This document shows positions 24,333 through 33,315 of a stretch of DNA of 64,000 nucleotides, in pieces. Origin of the DNA: Tenggerimyces flavus (GTDB lineage: Bacteria; Actinomycetota; Actinomycetes; Propionibacteriales; Actinopolymorphaceae); contig NZ_JAFBCM010000001.1 in the NCBI RefSeq assembly GCF_016907715.1, positions 2,542,001 through 2,606,000 on the forward strand, in the 5' to 3' direction. A model generated the notes under the pieces. The model was given only the letters and a program-made list of their open reading frames with translations. It was not told where the DNA came from and made no database searches. The translations under genes were made by a program, and so were the position numbers. The first letter of the stretch is position 1. The number at the start of each line of letters is the position of its first letter.

Positions 24333-24370
24333 GGACTTCGTAGCAGCCCTGAAACAAAGGAGACTCGCCG

Positions 24371-26455
24371 GTGAAACTGCCACTCGGCACGCTCGAACCC
24401 ATGCCCGGGGCCGCGACGCACTGCCCGTACTGCGCATTGCAGTGCGGCATGGACCTGCGCGGCGACGGCGACCTGGTCCACGTCGCGCCCCGGGCGACCG
24501 GCGACAACCCGCCCGGCCTGTGCCAGAAGGGCTGGACCGCCGCGGAGCTGCTGACCTCGAACGAACGCCTCACCACCCCGACCATCGACGGCGAGCCCAC
24601 CACCTGGGAACGAGCGCTGGCGCACATCACTCAGCGCATCCAACAGATTCAACACCAGCACGGCCCCGATGCCGTCGCGATCCTCGGCGGTGGCGGACTG
24701 ACGAACGAGAAGGCGTACGCGCTCGGCAAGTTCGCCCGCGTCGTCCTCGGCACCAAGAACATCGACTACAACGGCCGCTTCTGCATGTCCTCCGCGGCGG
24801 CCGCCGGCATCAAGGCGTTCGGGCTCGACCGCGGCCTCCCGTTCCCCATGGCCGACATCGCAAGCGCCGAAGCGATCCTGCTCGTCGGCAGCAACGTCGC
24901 CGAGACCATGCCGCCGTTCGTCCATCATCTCAGCACGATGCAGAGCAACGGTGGCGCGCTCATCGTCGTCGACCCGCGCCGCACCCCCACCGCCAAGCGC
25001 GCGACGCTCCACCTACAGCTCACGCCCGGAACCGATCTCGCCCTCGCGCAAGGACTGCTGCACCTGGCGATCGTCGAGGGGTACGTGGACCGCGACTACA
25101 TCGGAGCACGCACCGAGGGCTTCGCAGAGGTACACCCGATCGCCATGGCCTACTGGCCAGAACGCGTCGAACGCATCACCGGCGTGCCCGTCTCCCAACA
25201 GCGCAAGGCGATCCGCATCCTGCACGACGCGGGCAACGCGCTGGTCCTCACCGCACGGGGAGCCGAGCAGCACGCGAAGGGCGTCGACACCGTCAGCGCC
25301 TTCGTCAACCTCGCCTTGGCGCTCGGTCTCCCTGGCACAGAAGGGAACCGCTACGGCTGCCTCACCGGACAGGGGAACGGTCAGGGCGGCCGCGAACACG
25401 GCCAGAAGGCCGACCAACTCCCGGGCTACCGCAAGCTCGACGACCCCAAAGCTCGCGAGCACGTCGCCAAGGTGTGGGGAGTCGATCCAGCGGACCTGCC
25501 GATGCCCGGCGTCAGCGCCTACGAACTCCTCGACGCGCTCGGCCAGCCGAATGGTCCGCGCGCCCTGCTCGTCTTCGGCACCAACCCGGTCGTCTCCGCG
25601 CCTCGCGCCAAGCACGTCGAGGAACGGCTGAAGAGTCTCGACCTCCTCGTCGTGGCCGACCTCGTCCAGTCCGAGACCGCGGCGATCGCCGACGTCGTGC
25701 TACCCACGGCCCAGTGGGCGGAGGAAGAAGGGACCACCACCAACCTCGAAGGTCGGGTCATCCGCCGCCGAAGGTTGCGACCACCCCCGCCGAAAGTACG
25801 GACCGACCTCGAGATCCTCGCCGGATTGGCCGAAAGTCTTGGCAAGGGCGACAAGATCAGCGCCGACCCCCGACGAACGTTCGAGGAGCTGGGCCGCGCG
25901 AGCGCCGGAGGTATCGCCGACTACGCCGGCATCAGCTACGAACGTCTCGACCGGGACGGCGGCGTCTTCTGGCCATGCCCCACCAAAGACCACCCCGGCA
26001 CCCCACGGATGTTCCACGATGGGTTCGCAACTCCCAATGGACGTGCGAGATTCGTCCCGGTCGAGTACCGGCCGGCGGTCGAGGACGTCGACTCCACCTA
26101 CCCCGTCTATCTGACCACCGGAAGGGTGCTCGCCCACTACCAAAGTGGCGCACAGACCAGGCGCATCCCCTCCCTTCGGAGGGCGGCACCCGATCCGTTC
26201 GTCGAGCTGCACCCCCAACTGGCCGGTCGGCATGGCATCGAGGACGGCGACGAGGTCCGCGTCGTCAGCCGCCGCGGCGAGGCGACCGCGCCGGCGCGGA
26301 TCACGGACACGATCCGCACCGACACCGCGTTCATGCCGTTCCACTGGAGCGGCGCCGGCCGCGCCAACACGCTCACCAACCCCGCGCTGGACCCGACGTC
26401 CAAGATGCCCGAGTTCAAGGTCTGCGCCGTGCGCCTGGAGAAGGTGGCGCCATGA
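24371..26455 (+). CDS. nasA: Assimilatory nitrate reductase catalytic subunit
   Basis: A 694-residue molybdopterin (bis-MGD) oxidoreductase that reduces nitrate to nitrite in the cytosol. The N-terminal [4Fe-4S] ligands are in HCPYCALQCGMDL (CxxCxxxC) and GLCQKGW. Then come NYNGRFCMSSAAAAGIKAFG, VDPRRTPTAKRA, GLPGTEGNRYGCLTGQGNGQGGREHGQKADQLPGYR and VLPTAQWAEEEGTTTNLEGRVI, typical of NasA/NarB proteins. There is no twin-arginine signal, which supports the assimilatory role. GTG 24371 has AAGGAG upstream. The FAD reductase start overlaps its stop by 4 bases. Confidence 0.93.
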   Translation: MKLPLGTLEPMPGAATHCPYCALQCGMDLRGDGDLVHVAPRATGDNPPGLCQKGWTAAELLTSNERLTTPTIDGEPTTWERALAHITQRIQQIQHQHGPDAVAILGGGGLTNEKAYALGKFARVVLGTKNIDYNGRFCMSSAAAAGIKAFGLDRGLPFPMADIASAEAILLVGSNVAETMPPFVHHLSTMQSNGGALIVVDPRRTPTAKRATLHLQLTPGTDLALAQGLLHLAIVEGYVDRDYIGARTEGFAEVHPIAMAYWPERVERITGVPVSQQRKAIRILHDAGNALVLTARGAEQHAKGVDTVSAFVNLALALGLPGTEGNRYGCLTGQGNGQGGREHGQKADQLPGYRKLDDPKAREHVAKVWGVDPADLPMPGVSAYELLDALGQPNGPRALLVFGTNPVVSAPRAKHVEERLKSLDLLVVADLVQSETAAIADVVLPTAQWAEEEGTTTNLEGRVIRRRRLRPPPPKVRTDLEILAGLAESLGKGDKISADPRRTFEELGRASAGGIADYAGISYERLDRDGGVFWPCPTKDHPGTPRMFHDGFATPNGRARFVPVEYRPAVEDVDSTYPVYLTTGRVLAHYQSGAQTRRIPSLRRAAPDPFVELHPQLAGRHGIEDGDEVRVVSRRGEATAPARITDTIRTDTAFMPFHWSGAGRANTLTNPALDPTSKMPEFKVCAVRLEKVAP

Positions 26456-27867
26456 GCGTGGTCATCGTGGGGTACGGGATGGCCGGCGCCCGCTTCGCCG
26501 CCGAGCTCAGGCAACGCGACCCGAGGCGAACGATCACCGTCTTCGGCGCCGAGCCCACCCGCTCGTACAACCGGATCCTGCTCTCCGACGTGCTCGCCGG
26601 GAAGCTGTCCGAGGACGACGTGCCGCTGGCCGAGCCCGAAGGACCGCTCGACCTGCGCGTCGGCGTCGAGGTCGTCGACCTCGACCCCGCCGAACGCACG
26701 ATCAGATCCGACGACGGCAGAACGACCCGCTACGACACGCTCGTGTTCGCGACCGGCAGCCTGCCGATGGTCCCGCCTGTCGCCGGGCTGACCAGGCCGA
26801 ACGCGACGCTGATCGACGGCGCCGCGACGTTCCGTACGCTTGACGACTGCCGCAAGATCGTCGCGACCGCCGCCACGGCGAAGAACGCGATCGTGCTCGG
26901 CGGCGGGCTGCTCGGGTTGGAAGCCGCACGTGGGTTGGCAATGCGCGGCTTGAACGTCGAGGTCCTGCACCCGCGCAGGCAGTTGATGGAACGCCAGCTC
27001 AATGCCGAGGCGAGCCAGCTTCTCGTGGTCACGTTGGCGAATCTCGGCGTGAGTGTACGACCCAACGGCGTCGCCGCCGAGGTCCAAGGGACCGAACGCG
27101 TCGAAGGCATCCTCCTCGAGGACGGCACCGAACTGCCCGCGGACCTGCTGGTGATCGCCTGCGGCGTCAGGCCGCAGACCGCGGTCGCCGAACGCGCCGG
27201 ACTCGAGGTCGGCCGCGGCATCGTGGTGGACGACCGGATGCGTACGAGCGACCCGCACATCTACGCGATCGGCGACTGCTCGGAGCATCGCGGCGTCTCG
27301 TACGGGTTCGTCGCACCTGCCTGGGAACAGGCGAAGGTCGCGGCCGAGGTGATCTGCGGCGGGACCAGCCGGTACCTGGGCTCGCGGCAGGTCGCCCGGC
27401 TCAAGGCGAACGGCGTCGACCTTGCCACGTTGGGCGATCCGCATCTCGACGACGAACGCGCCGAGGTCGTCACGTTCACCGATGTCGCGCGCGGCACGTA
27501 CCAGAAGGTGGTGATCCGGGACCAACGCCTCGTCGGCGCGATCCTGCTCGGCGACAACCCCACGGTGGGAACGGTGACGCAGATCTTCGACCGCGACCTG
27601 CCGGTGCCGAACGACCCACGCTCCTTGCTGTTCGGCGGCTCCGGCGATGCGGCCCCGGCAACGTCCTCGCCGAACGCCACGCTGTGCAACTGCAACGGCG
27701 TCACGACAGGGGCGATCGTCCGGGCATGGGTGGGCGGCGCGCGGACGACCGCGGACGTGGTCGCGGCAACGCGAGCAAGTACCGGCTGCGGCACCTGCCG
27801 CGACGTCGTCGAGTCGTTCGTCGCCGAACTGGCCGACGAGGCTGCAACCGAGGAGGTGGTGGCATGA
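26452..27867 (+). CDS. NAD(P)H/FAD reductase with BFD-type Fe-S domain (nitrate reductase electron donor)
   Basis: A 471-residue pyridine-nucleotide-disulfide-type flavoprotein. The FAD motif GYGMAGARFAAELRQRD is at the N-terminus, NAD(P) binding GGGLLGLEAARGLAMRG near 150, and TSDPHIYAIGDC closes the FAD site. The C-terminal 60 residues form a BFD-like [2Fe-2S] domain with CNCN and STGCGTC. In gene order and domain layout it corresponds to the reductase partner of assimilatory nitrate reductase (NasB-like). It overlaps nasA and the following small frame by ATGA junctions. Confidence 0.88.
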   Translation: MSVVIVGYGMAGARFAAELRQRDPRRTITVFGAEPTRSYNRILLSDVLAGKLSEDDVPLAEPEGPLDLRVGVEVVDLDPAERTIRSDDGRTTRYDTLVFATGSLPMVPPVAGLTRPNATLIDGAATFRTLDDCRKIVATAATAKNAIVLGGGLLGLEAARGLAMRGLNVEVLHPRRQLMERQLNAEASQLLVVTLANLGVSVRPNGVAAEVQGTERVEGILLEDGTELPADLLVIACGVRPQTAVAERAGLEVGRGIVVDDRMRTSDPHIYAIGDCSEHRGVSYGFVAPAWEQAKVAAEVICGGTSRYLGSRQVARLKANGVDLATLGDPHLDDERAEVVTFTDVARGTYQKVVIRDQRLVGAILLGDNPTVGTVTQIFDRDLPVPNDPRSLLFGGSGDAAPATSSPNATLCNCNGVTTGAIVRAWVGGARTTADVVAATRASTGCGTCRDVVESFVAELADEAATEEVVA

Positions 27868-28049
27868 CCTCGGCCAACACGCTCCGCGGGGTCGGCCTTC
27901 CGGGGGCCGAGGACGACCCGACCGGCCGAAGGCCGCCTATCTGGTCGCCGCAGGGTCACGCCGACCCCGCTGAGCACAGCGACCCGAAGCCGCCAGGTCG
28001 CTCTGCGACCGCACGCGTCGCGAGGGTCGCCGGGGGGATGGTGGCATGA
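27864..28049 (+). CDS. Small protein, 61 aa, in the nitrite operon, unknown
   Basis: ATG 27864 overlaps the stop of the reductase gene (ATGA) after a good AGGAGG site, and its TGA overlaps the nirB start (ATGA 28046-28049). The double overlap argues that it is translated and keeps nirB coupled. The product, beginning MTSANTLRGVGLPGAED, is Pro/Arg-rich, has no cysteines, no hydrophobic segment and no recognisable domain. It could simply be a coupling spacer created by duplication of the ribosome-binding region. Confidence 0.5.
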   Translation: MTSANTLRGVGLPGAEDDPTGRRPPIWSPQGHADPAEHSDPKPPGRSATARVARVAGGMVA

Positions 28050-30547
28050 GCCGCGTCGTCGTTGTGGGCAACGGGATGGTGGGTCAACGGTTCGTCGAGA
28101 CGCTCAGAGCGCGCGACGTGGACGGGCGCTGGCAGATCACCGTGCTGGCCGAGGAGAATCGACCGGCGTACGACCGGGTCGGGCTGTCCGCGTTCTTCTC
28201 CGGCGCCACGCCGGAGGAGCTTTCGCTCGTACCAGAAGGGTTCTACGACCACGAGGGCGACGTCTGCCTGAAGCTCGGCGCGCAGGTGACCGAGGTCGAC
28301 CGCGACCGCAAGGTCGTACGGACCGTCGACGGGGAGTACCCGTACGACGCGCTCGTGCTCGCCACGGGCTCCTACTCGTTCGTCCCGCCGGTGCCCGGCC
28401 ACGACCTGCCGGGAACGTTCGTCTACCGCACGATCGACGACCTCGTCGCCCTCCGCGACTACGCCGCCGGACGCGGCGTCGGCGCGGTGGTAGGCGGGGG
28501 ACTGCTCGGCCTCGAAGCAGCGAATGCCCTGCGCCTGTTGGGATTGCAGACCCACATTGTCGAGTTCGCGCCGAGGCTGATGCCGCAGCAGCTCGACGAG
28601 TCCGGCGCCGCGATGCTCAAGGTGCAGGTCGAGGCGCTGGGCCTCACCGTGCACACCGCCACCAAGACCGAACGGCTCGAACCCGGAGCCGACGGCGCCG
28701 TCAAGAGCATGGTGTTCGGTGACGGCCAGGAGCTCGGCGTCGATCTCGTGGTCTTCGCCGCGGGCGTACGTCCGCGCGACGAGCTCGCCCGCAAGGCCGG
28801 GTTGACGGTAGGCGAACGCGGCGGCATAGCAGTCGACGAGACCTGCCGCACAACCGACGCCGACGTCTACGCGATCGGCGAGTGCGCGCTGATGATCGAC
28901 CGCGTGTACGGGCTCGTCCAACCGGGCTACGCGATGGCCGAGGTCGTGGCGCAGCAACTGCTCGACCAGCCAGCCACGTTCAAGGGCGCCGACCTGTCCA
29001 CCAAGCTCAAGCTACTCGGCATCGACGTCGCTGTCTTCGGCGACGCACAGGGCGAGCTCGACGTGGTGTACGCCGATCCCGCGTACGGCGTCTACGCCAA
29101 GCTCGCCTTGACAGACGACGCGCAGACGCTGCTCGGCGGCATCCTGGTCGGCGACGCCTCGGCGTACGCGACCCTCCGCGCGAGTATCGGCGGACCGATC
29201 CCCGGCAAGCTCGCCGACTTCCTCGGCTCCGGGCAGGTCGAGGGCACGCTGCCAGGCACGGCCCAGGTCTGTTCGTGCAACGCTGTCACGAAGAACGACG
29301 TCTTCGAGGCCATCTCCGACGGCTGCAAGGACGTGCCAGGCATCAAGGCCTGCACCAAGGCCGGGACGACCTGCGGCTCGTGTGTCCCGCTGCTCAAGTC
29401 GCTGCTCGCCGAAGCAGGAGTCCAACAGGACAAGGCGATCTGCGAGCACTTCGCGTTCTCGCGGCAGGAGCTGTTCGACCTCATCCGCGTCCGCGGGATC
29501 ACGACGTTCTCCCAGCTCGTCGCCGAGCACGGGCAGGGCCGCGGCTGCGACCTGTGCAAGCCGACCGTCGCCTCGATCCTCGCCAGCCTCGGCAACGGCC
29601 ACGTGCTCGAAGGGGAGCAGGCAACGCTGCAGGACACCAACGACCACTTCCTCGCCAACCTGCAGCGCAACGGCACGTACTCGGTCGTCCCGCGCATCCC
29701 CGGCGGCGAGATCACGCCCGACAAGCTGATCGTGATCGGCGAGGTCGCCCGCGACTACGGCCTCTACACGAAGATCACCGGCGGGCAGCGGATCGACCTG
29801 CTCGGCGCGCGGGTCGACCAGCTGCCGGCGATCTGGCGGCGGCTCGTCGACGCGGGCTTCGAGTCCGGACACGCGTACGGCAAGGCGCTGCGCACGGTGA
29901 AGTCGTGCGTCGGAACGACCTGGTGCCGGTACGGCGTCCAGGACTCCGTCGGCCTCGCGATCGCGCTGGAGGAGCGCTACCGCGGCCTGCGCGCGCCGCA
30001 CAAGATCAAGTGCGCCGTCTCCGGCTGCGCCCGCGAATGCGCCGAGGCGCGCAGCAAGGACTTCGGCGTCATCGCGACCGAGAACGGCTGGAATCTCTTC
30101 CTCGGCGGCAACGGCGGCTTCCGCCCACGGCACGCCGACCTGTTCGCGACCGACCTCGACACCGCGACGCTCGTTCGCTACATCGACCGCTTCCTGATGT
30201 TCTACATCCGCACCGCCGACCGGCTGCAGCGCACTGCGGCGTGGCTGGAGTCGCTCGACGGCGGGCTCGACTACCTGCGCGAGGTCATCGTCGACGACAG
30301 CCTCGGCCTCTGCGCGGACCTCGACGCGGCGATGGATCGCCATGTGGGCAGCTACGTCGACGAGTGGCGCGCGACGTTGGAGGACCCGGACAAGCTGCGC
30401 AGGTTCGTCTCGTTCGTCAACGCACCGGACGCGCCCGACCCGTCGATCGAGTTCGTCACCGAACGCGGACAACGCGTTCCGGCCCAACATCGCCAACCCG
30501 TCGTGGTAGCCGGGACCCGGCTGCCCGTTCGAGAGGTGGACCCATGA
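28046..30547 (+). CDS. nirB: Nitrite reductase [NAD(P)H] large subunit
   Basis: An 833-residue siroheme enzyme reducing nitrite to ammonia with NAD(P)H. In order: FAD domain (VVVGNGMVGQRFVETL), NAD(P) domain (VGGGLLGLEAANALRLLG), BFD-like [2Fe-2S] domain (CSCNAVTKNDVF to CGSCVPLLKS), a second C-rich helix region (GCDLCKP), and the sulfite/nitrite reductase half with TVKSCVGTTWCRYG and KCAVSGCARECAEA, which bind the [4Fe-4S]-siroheme. Length is normal. Start ATG 28046 and the nirD start both use ATGA overlaps. Confidence 0.95.
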   Translation: MSRVVVVGNGMVGQRFVETLRARDVDGRWQITVLAEENRPAYDRVGLSAFFSGATPEELSLVPEGFYDHEGDVCLKLGAQVTEVDRDRKVVRTVDGEYPYDALVLATGSYSFVPPVPGHDLPGTFVYRTIDDLVALRDYAAGRGVGAVVGGGLLGLEAANALRLLGLQTHIVEFAPRLMPQQLDESGAAMLKVQVEALGLTVHTATKTERLEPGADGAVKSMVFGDGQELGVDLVVFAAGVRPRDELARKAGLTVGERGGIAVDETCRTTDADVYAIGECALMIDRVYGLVQPGYAMAEVVAQQLLDQPATFKGADLSTKLKLLGIDVAVFGDAQGELDVVYADPAYGVYAKLALTDDAQTLLGGILVGDASAYATLRASIGGPIPGKLADFLGSGQVEGTLPGTAQVCSCNAVTKNDVFEAISDGCKDVPGIKACTKAGTTCGSCVPLLKSLLAEAGVQQDKAICEHFAFSRQELFDLIRVRGITTFSQLVAEHGQGRGCDLCKPTVASILASLGNGHVLEGEQATLQDTNDHFLANLQRNGTYSVVPRIPGGEITPDKLIVIGEVARDYGLYTKITGGQRIDLLGARVDQLPAIWRRLVDAGFESGHAYGKALRTVKSCVGTTWCRYGVQDSVGLAIALEERYRGLRAPHKIKCAVSGCARECAEARSKDFGVIATENGWNLFLGGNGGFRPRHADLFATDLDTATLVRYIDRFLMFYIRTADRLQRTAAWLESLDGGLDYLREVIVDDSLGLCADLDAAMDRHVGSYVDEWRATLEDPDKLRRFVSFVNAPDAPDPSIEFVTERGQRVPAQHRQPVVVAGTRLPVREVDP

Positions 30548-30894
30548 CAGCGATCTGGACGCGGCAGTGGACGGAGGTGTGCCGCTTCGACGACCTGGAG
30601 CCCGAACGTGGCGTCGCGGCACTCGTGGGCGGCGACCAGGTCGCGGTGTTCCGTACGCACGACGGCGCGGTCTACGCGGTGAGCAACTACGACCCGTGCT
30701 CCGGCGCGTACGTGCTCTCCCGCGGCATCGTCGGCACCCGCGGCCACGCGCCGACGGTCGCGTCGCCGATGTTCAAGGACGTCTACGATTTGCGCACCGG
30801 CGAGTGTTTCGGCCAACCCAACGTGATGATTCGTACGTACGCGGTCTCCTGCACAGACGGCATCGTGCGGGTGGCCGCACGGGACCCGTCGTGA
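30544..30894 (+). CDS. nirD: Nitrite reductase small subunit
   Basis: A 116-residue Rieske-fold subunit (TEVCRFDDLEPERGVAALVGGDQVAVFRT, VYAVSNYDPCSGAYVLSRGIVG, SPMFKDVYDLRTGECF). As is usual for NirD it lacks the paired Cys-His ligands of a true Rieske cluster, so its role is structural or in electron transfer within the NirBD complex. It overlaps nirB and the regulator gene by 4 bases each. Confidence 0.93.
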   Translation: MTAIWTRQWTEVCRFDDLEPERGVAALVGGDQVAVFRTHDGAVYAVSNYDPCSGAYVLSRGIVGTRGHAPTVASPMFKDVYDLRTGECFGQPNVMIRTYAVSCTDGIVRVAARDPS

Positions 30895-32066
30895 CCTCGA
30901 CTCCGGTGCCGGTCGGTCGTCCCGTGACCACGCGGTCGGGATCCGCTGAGGCGACCGCGCTGCGCCCGCTGTCTGGCTTCACGATCGGGGTGACCGCCGC
31001 GCGGCGTCGCGAGGAGCTGGTGGCGTTGCTGGAACGCCGAGGCGCCCGAGTCGTGGAGGCGCCGGCGATCCGGATCGTTCCGCTCGAGGACGACACCGAG
31101 CTGCTCGACGCGACCCGAGCCTGCCTCTTCGGCGGTGTCGACGTCGTCGTCGCGACGACCGGAATCGGCTTCCGTGGTTGGCTGGAGGCGGCCGAGAGCG
31201 CGGGGATCGCGGACCGGCTGCTGAGCGTCCTGTCGGAGGCGGAGCTGCTCGCGCGCGGGCCAAAGGCGCACGGCGCGATCCGCGCCGCGGGGCTGCAGGC
31301 GGCCTGGTCGCCGGAGTCGGAGTGCTCGGCGGAGGTGCTGGAATACCTGCTGAAGAAGGGCGTCGCTGGCCTGCGGATCGCCGTTCAGCTGCATGGCGAG
31401 CCGTTGCCCGACTTCGTCGCCGCGCTGACCGCCGCGGGGGCGTCGGTGATGGAGATTCCGGTCTACCGGTGGGTGCTGCCGGAGGATGTGACGCCGCTGA
31501 ATCGCCTGGTGGAGTTGATCAAACTTCGGTACGTGGATGCGGTGACGTTCACCAGCGCGCCGGCTTCGGCGGCGCTGCTGGAGGTCGCGGGGTCCGAACG
31601 GGAGGCGGTCCTGGAGGCCCTGCGCAGTGATGTGATGGCGGCCTGCGTCGGTCCCGTCGCTGCCGGACCGCTGCGGCGGCTCGGCGTGCCGACAGTGGAG
31701 CCTGAGCGCGCGCGGCTCGGCGGCCTGGTGCGGTCGTTGGTGGATGAGCTGCCTCCCTTCCGTACGTTGACCGTTCTGGCCGCGGGGCATCAGCTCGAGA
31801 TCAGAGGACACGCCGTTCTTATTGACGGCGATATGCGCATGTTGGCTCCGGCACCGATGACGTTGCTCCGGACGCTCGCACAGCAATCAGGACGGGTCAT
31901 CTCGCGTGCCGACCTGCTGCGGGCCCTGCCGCGCAGCGCGGACGGGCACGCGGTCGAGATGGCCATCGCCCGGTTGCGCGCCGGACTCGGCGACTCTCGG
32001 ATCATCCGGACGGTGACCAAGCGCGGCTACCGTCTCGCAACATCGGACCCGGAGGTGGACACATGA
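30891..32066 (+). CDS. HemD-like/OmpR winged-helix regulator (NnaR-type)
   Basis: A 391-residue protein in which the first 280 residues are a uroporphyrinogen-III synthase-like domain (TIGVTAARRREELVALLERRGARVVEAPAIRIVPL, DAVTFTSAPASAALLEVAG) and the last 100 an OmpR-type DNA-binding domain (APMTLLRTLAQQSGRVISRADLLRALP, HAVEMAIARLRAGLGDSRIIRTVTKRGYRL). This fusion is that of NnaR, which works with GlnR on nitrate/nitrite genes in Streptomyces and mycobacteria. GTG 30891 overlaps the nirD stop. Whether it still makes uroporphyrinogen III for siroheme is not known. Confidence 0.85.
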   Translation: MTSTPVPVGRPVTTRSGSAEATALRPLSGFTIGVTAARRREELVALLERRGARVVEAPAIRIVPLEDDTELLDATRACLFGGVDVVVATTGIGFRGWLEAAESAGIADRLLSVLSEAELLARGPKAHGAIRAAGLQAAWSPESECSAEVLEYLLKKGVAGLRIAVQLHGEPLPDFVAALTAAGASVMEIPVYRWVLPEDVTPLNRLVELIKLRYVDAVTFTSAPASAALLEVAGSEREAVLEALRSDVMAACVGPVAAGPLRRLGVPTVEPERARLGGLVRSLVDELPPFRTLTVLAAGHQLEIRGHAVLIDGDMRMLAPAPMTLLRTLAQQSGRVISRADLLRALPRSADGHAVEMAIARLRAGLGDSRIIRTVTKRGYRLATSDPEVDT

Positions 32067-32398
32067 AATCGTCTGCACTGCTTGCTGGTCGGCTCTATGC
32101 CGGACTGCACGTGTTGGGGAGCGGACTGCCCGACGGGGTGGTGTTCGCGGCCGACACGACGTCGCCGGAGGTGTCGTCGATCGCGTCGCATCTCGCTGTC
32201 CGGTTGGCGATTCCGTTCCAGGTGGCGTTGTCGCCCGACGCAGTCGCGGCGGCCGTCGCGACCCTGCGGGCGAACGGTGCGCGCCGCGTGGCAATCGCCG
32301 CGTACGTCGAGCGCGGCACCTCGTACGACACGCTGCTCGCCGCTGGCGCCGACCACGTGACCGAGCCGTTCGGCACCCGGGCCGCCGCGGCCGCCTAG
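32063..32398 (+). CDS. Half-length CbiX/sirohydrochlorin chelatase-like protein
   Basis: A 111-residue protein that resembles only the C-terminal half of the two-domain CbiX-like proteins found beside NnaR genes: SPEVSSIASHLAVRLAIPFQVALSPDAVAAAVATLRANGARRVAIAAYVERG. The N-terminal domain with its metal-binding His is missing, so chelatase activity is doubtful. It overlaps the regulator stop (ATGA 32063-32066) and ends the operon. It may be a reduced paralogue or a remnant. Confidence 0.6.
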   Translation: MKSSALLAGRLYAGLHVLGSGLPDGVVFAADTTSPEVSSIASHLAVRLAIPFQVALSPDAVAAAVATLRANGARRVAIAAYVERGTSYDTLLAAGADHVTEPFGTRAAAAA

Positions 32399-32410
32399 CT
32401 CGCCGCCGCC

Positions 32411-32433
32411 GTAGTAGTTGCGCGCACTACTAC
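32411..32433. promoter_or_regulatory. Operator-like dyad upstream of TrmB-type regulator
   Basis: GTAGTAGT and ACTACTAC form a perfect inverted repeat around a 7-base GC-rich centre, 22 bases before the GTG start of the TrmB-like regulator. Autoregulation is the simplest reading. TrmB-family sites in archaea have TACT/AGTA half-sites, which fits. Confidence 0.5.
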
Positions 32434-32455
32434 GTCGCTGTTAGCGTAGGCGCAC

Positions 32456-33310
32456 GTGATCGAGGGATTGGTTGCGGTGGGGTTCTCCTCGCAGGAGGCC
32501 CGCGTCTATGTGGCGCTGCTACGACAGCCGTCGGCGACGGGGTACGAGATCGCCAAGCTGGCTGGGCTGCAGCGGGCGAACGTGTACCAGGTGCTCTCCG
32601 GCCTGACCGAGCGCGGCGTTGTCTCGCAGGTGAACGACACGCCCGCGCGGTTCGTCGCCCAGCCGCCGGCCGAGGTGCTCGGGCGGATCAAGCGCGACAC
32701 CGTCAGCAGGTGCGAGGCGTTGACCGCCGAGCTCGCCGCGCTGGCAGCACCCGCCGAGCCGGCCGCGTTCTGGTCGCTCCGCGGTCGAGACGTCACGATC
32801 TCCCGCGCCGCATCCCTCGTGGCCGAAGCCACAACCCGAGTCGCCGTGTGTCTATGGTCGGATGACCTTGCCTGGTTGGGCGAACCCCTCCGCGCCGCCG
32901 CCCGAAGCGGCTGCGAGGTCGTGGTGAACGTGTTCGGCGACGCGCCCGTCGACTTCGGCGAGGTCTACCGGCACGAGCCGCCGGACCGTACGGTCGGCGG
33001 CCACCTGCTGACGCTGTCCGTCGACCACGAGACCGCGCTGATCGCCTCGCTCGACGAGCCCGCCGGTGCCGTCTACACCAAGCATCCGGCGCTGCTGCGC
33101 GTCGTCGACAAGCTCATCCGCGACGAGGCCTACCTCGCCGCGATCTACGCCGAGCTGCGACCGGAGTTGGAGGAAGCGTTCGGCCAGCACCTGGTGCGGT
33201 TGCGGTCGAAGCTGCTGCCGCCCGACCAGGCGTCGGCCTTGTTGTCCGTTGTCGGGTTCGGCGCTGACGACAGTGCTGTCAACGCGCTGTTGCCTATCGG
33301 TGAGGAGTGA
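32456..33310 (+). CDS. TrmB-family transcriptional regulator
   Basis: A 284-residue regulator. The N-terminal winged helix is VAVGFSSQEARVYVALLRQPSATGYEIAKLAGLQRANVYQVLSGLTERGVVSQV, the TrmB pattern. The rest (about 100-284) is a phospholipase-D-like ligand-binding domain with LWSDDLAWLGEPLRAAARSGCEVVVNVFG. In other organisms TrmB proteins sense sugars. Here the gene precedes the PurA-like gene by 5 bases, so it likely controls that operon and itself through the dyad at 32411. Confidence 0.85.
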   Translation: MIEGLVAVGFSSQEARVYVALLRQPSATGYEIAKLAGLQRANVYQVLSGLTERGVVSQVNDTPARFVAQPPAEVLGRIKRDTVSRCEALTAELAALAAPAEPAAFWSLRGRDVTISRAASLVAEATTRVAVCLWSDDLAWLGEPLRAAARSGCEVVVNVFGDAPVDFGEVYRHEPPDRTVGGHLLTLSVDHETALIASLDEPAGAVYTKHPALLRVVDKLIRDEAYLAAIYAELRPELEEAFGQHLVRLRSKLLPPDQASALLSVVGFGADDSAVNALLPIGEE

Positions 33311-33315
33311 TTCGG

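Noticed and set aside
24442-27867. Apparent 1,141-residue fusion starting inside nasA
   Set aside because: Only the last 471 residues are a real flavoprotein; the first part is nasA read in a wrong frame. The ATG at 26452 with an ATGA overlap is the true start.
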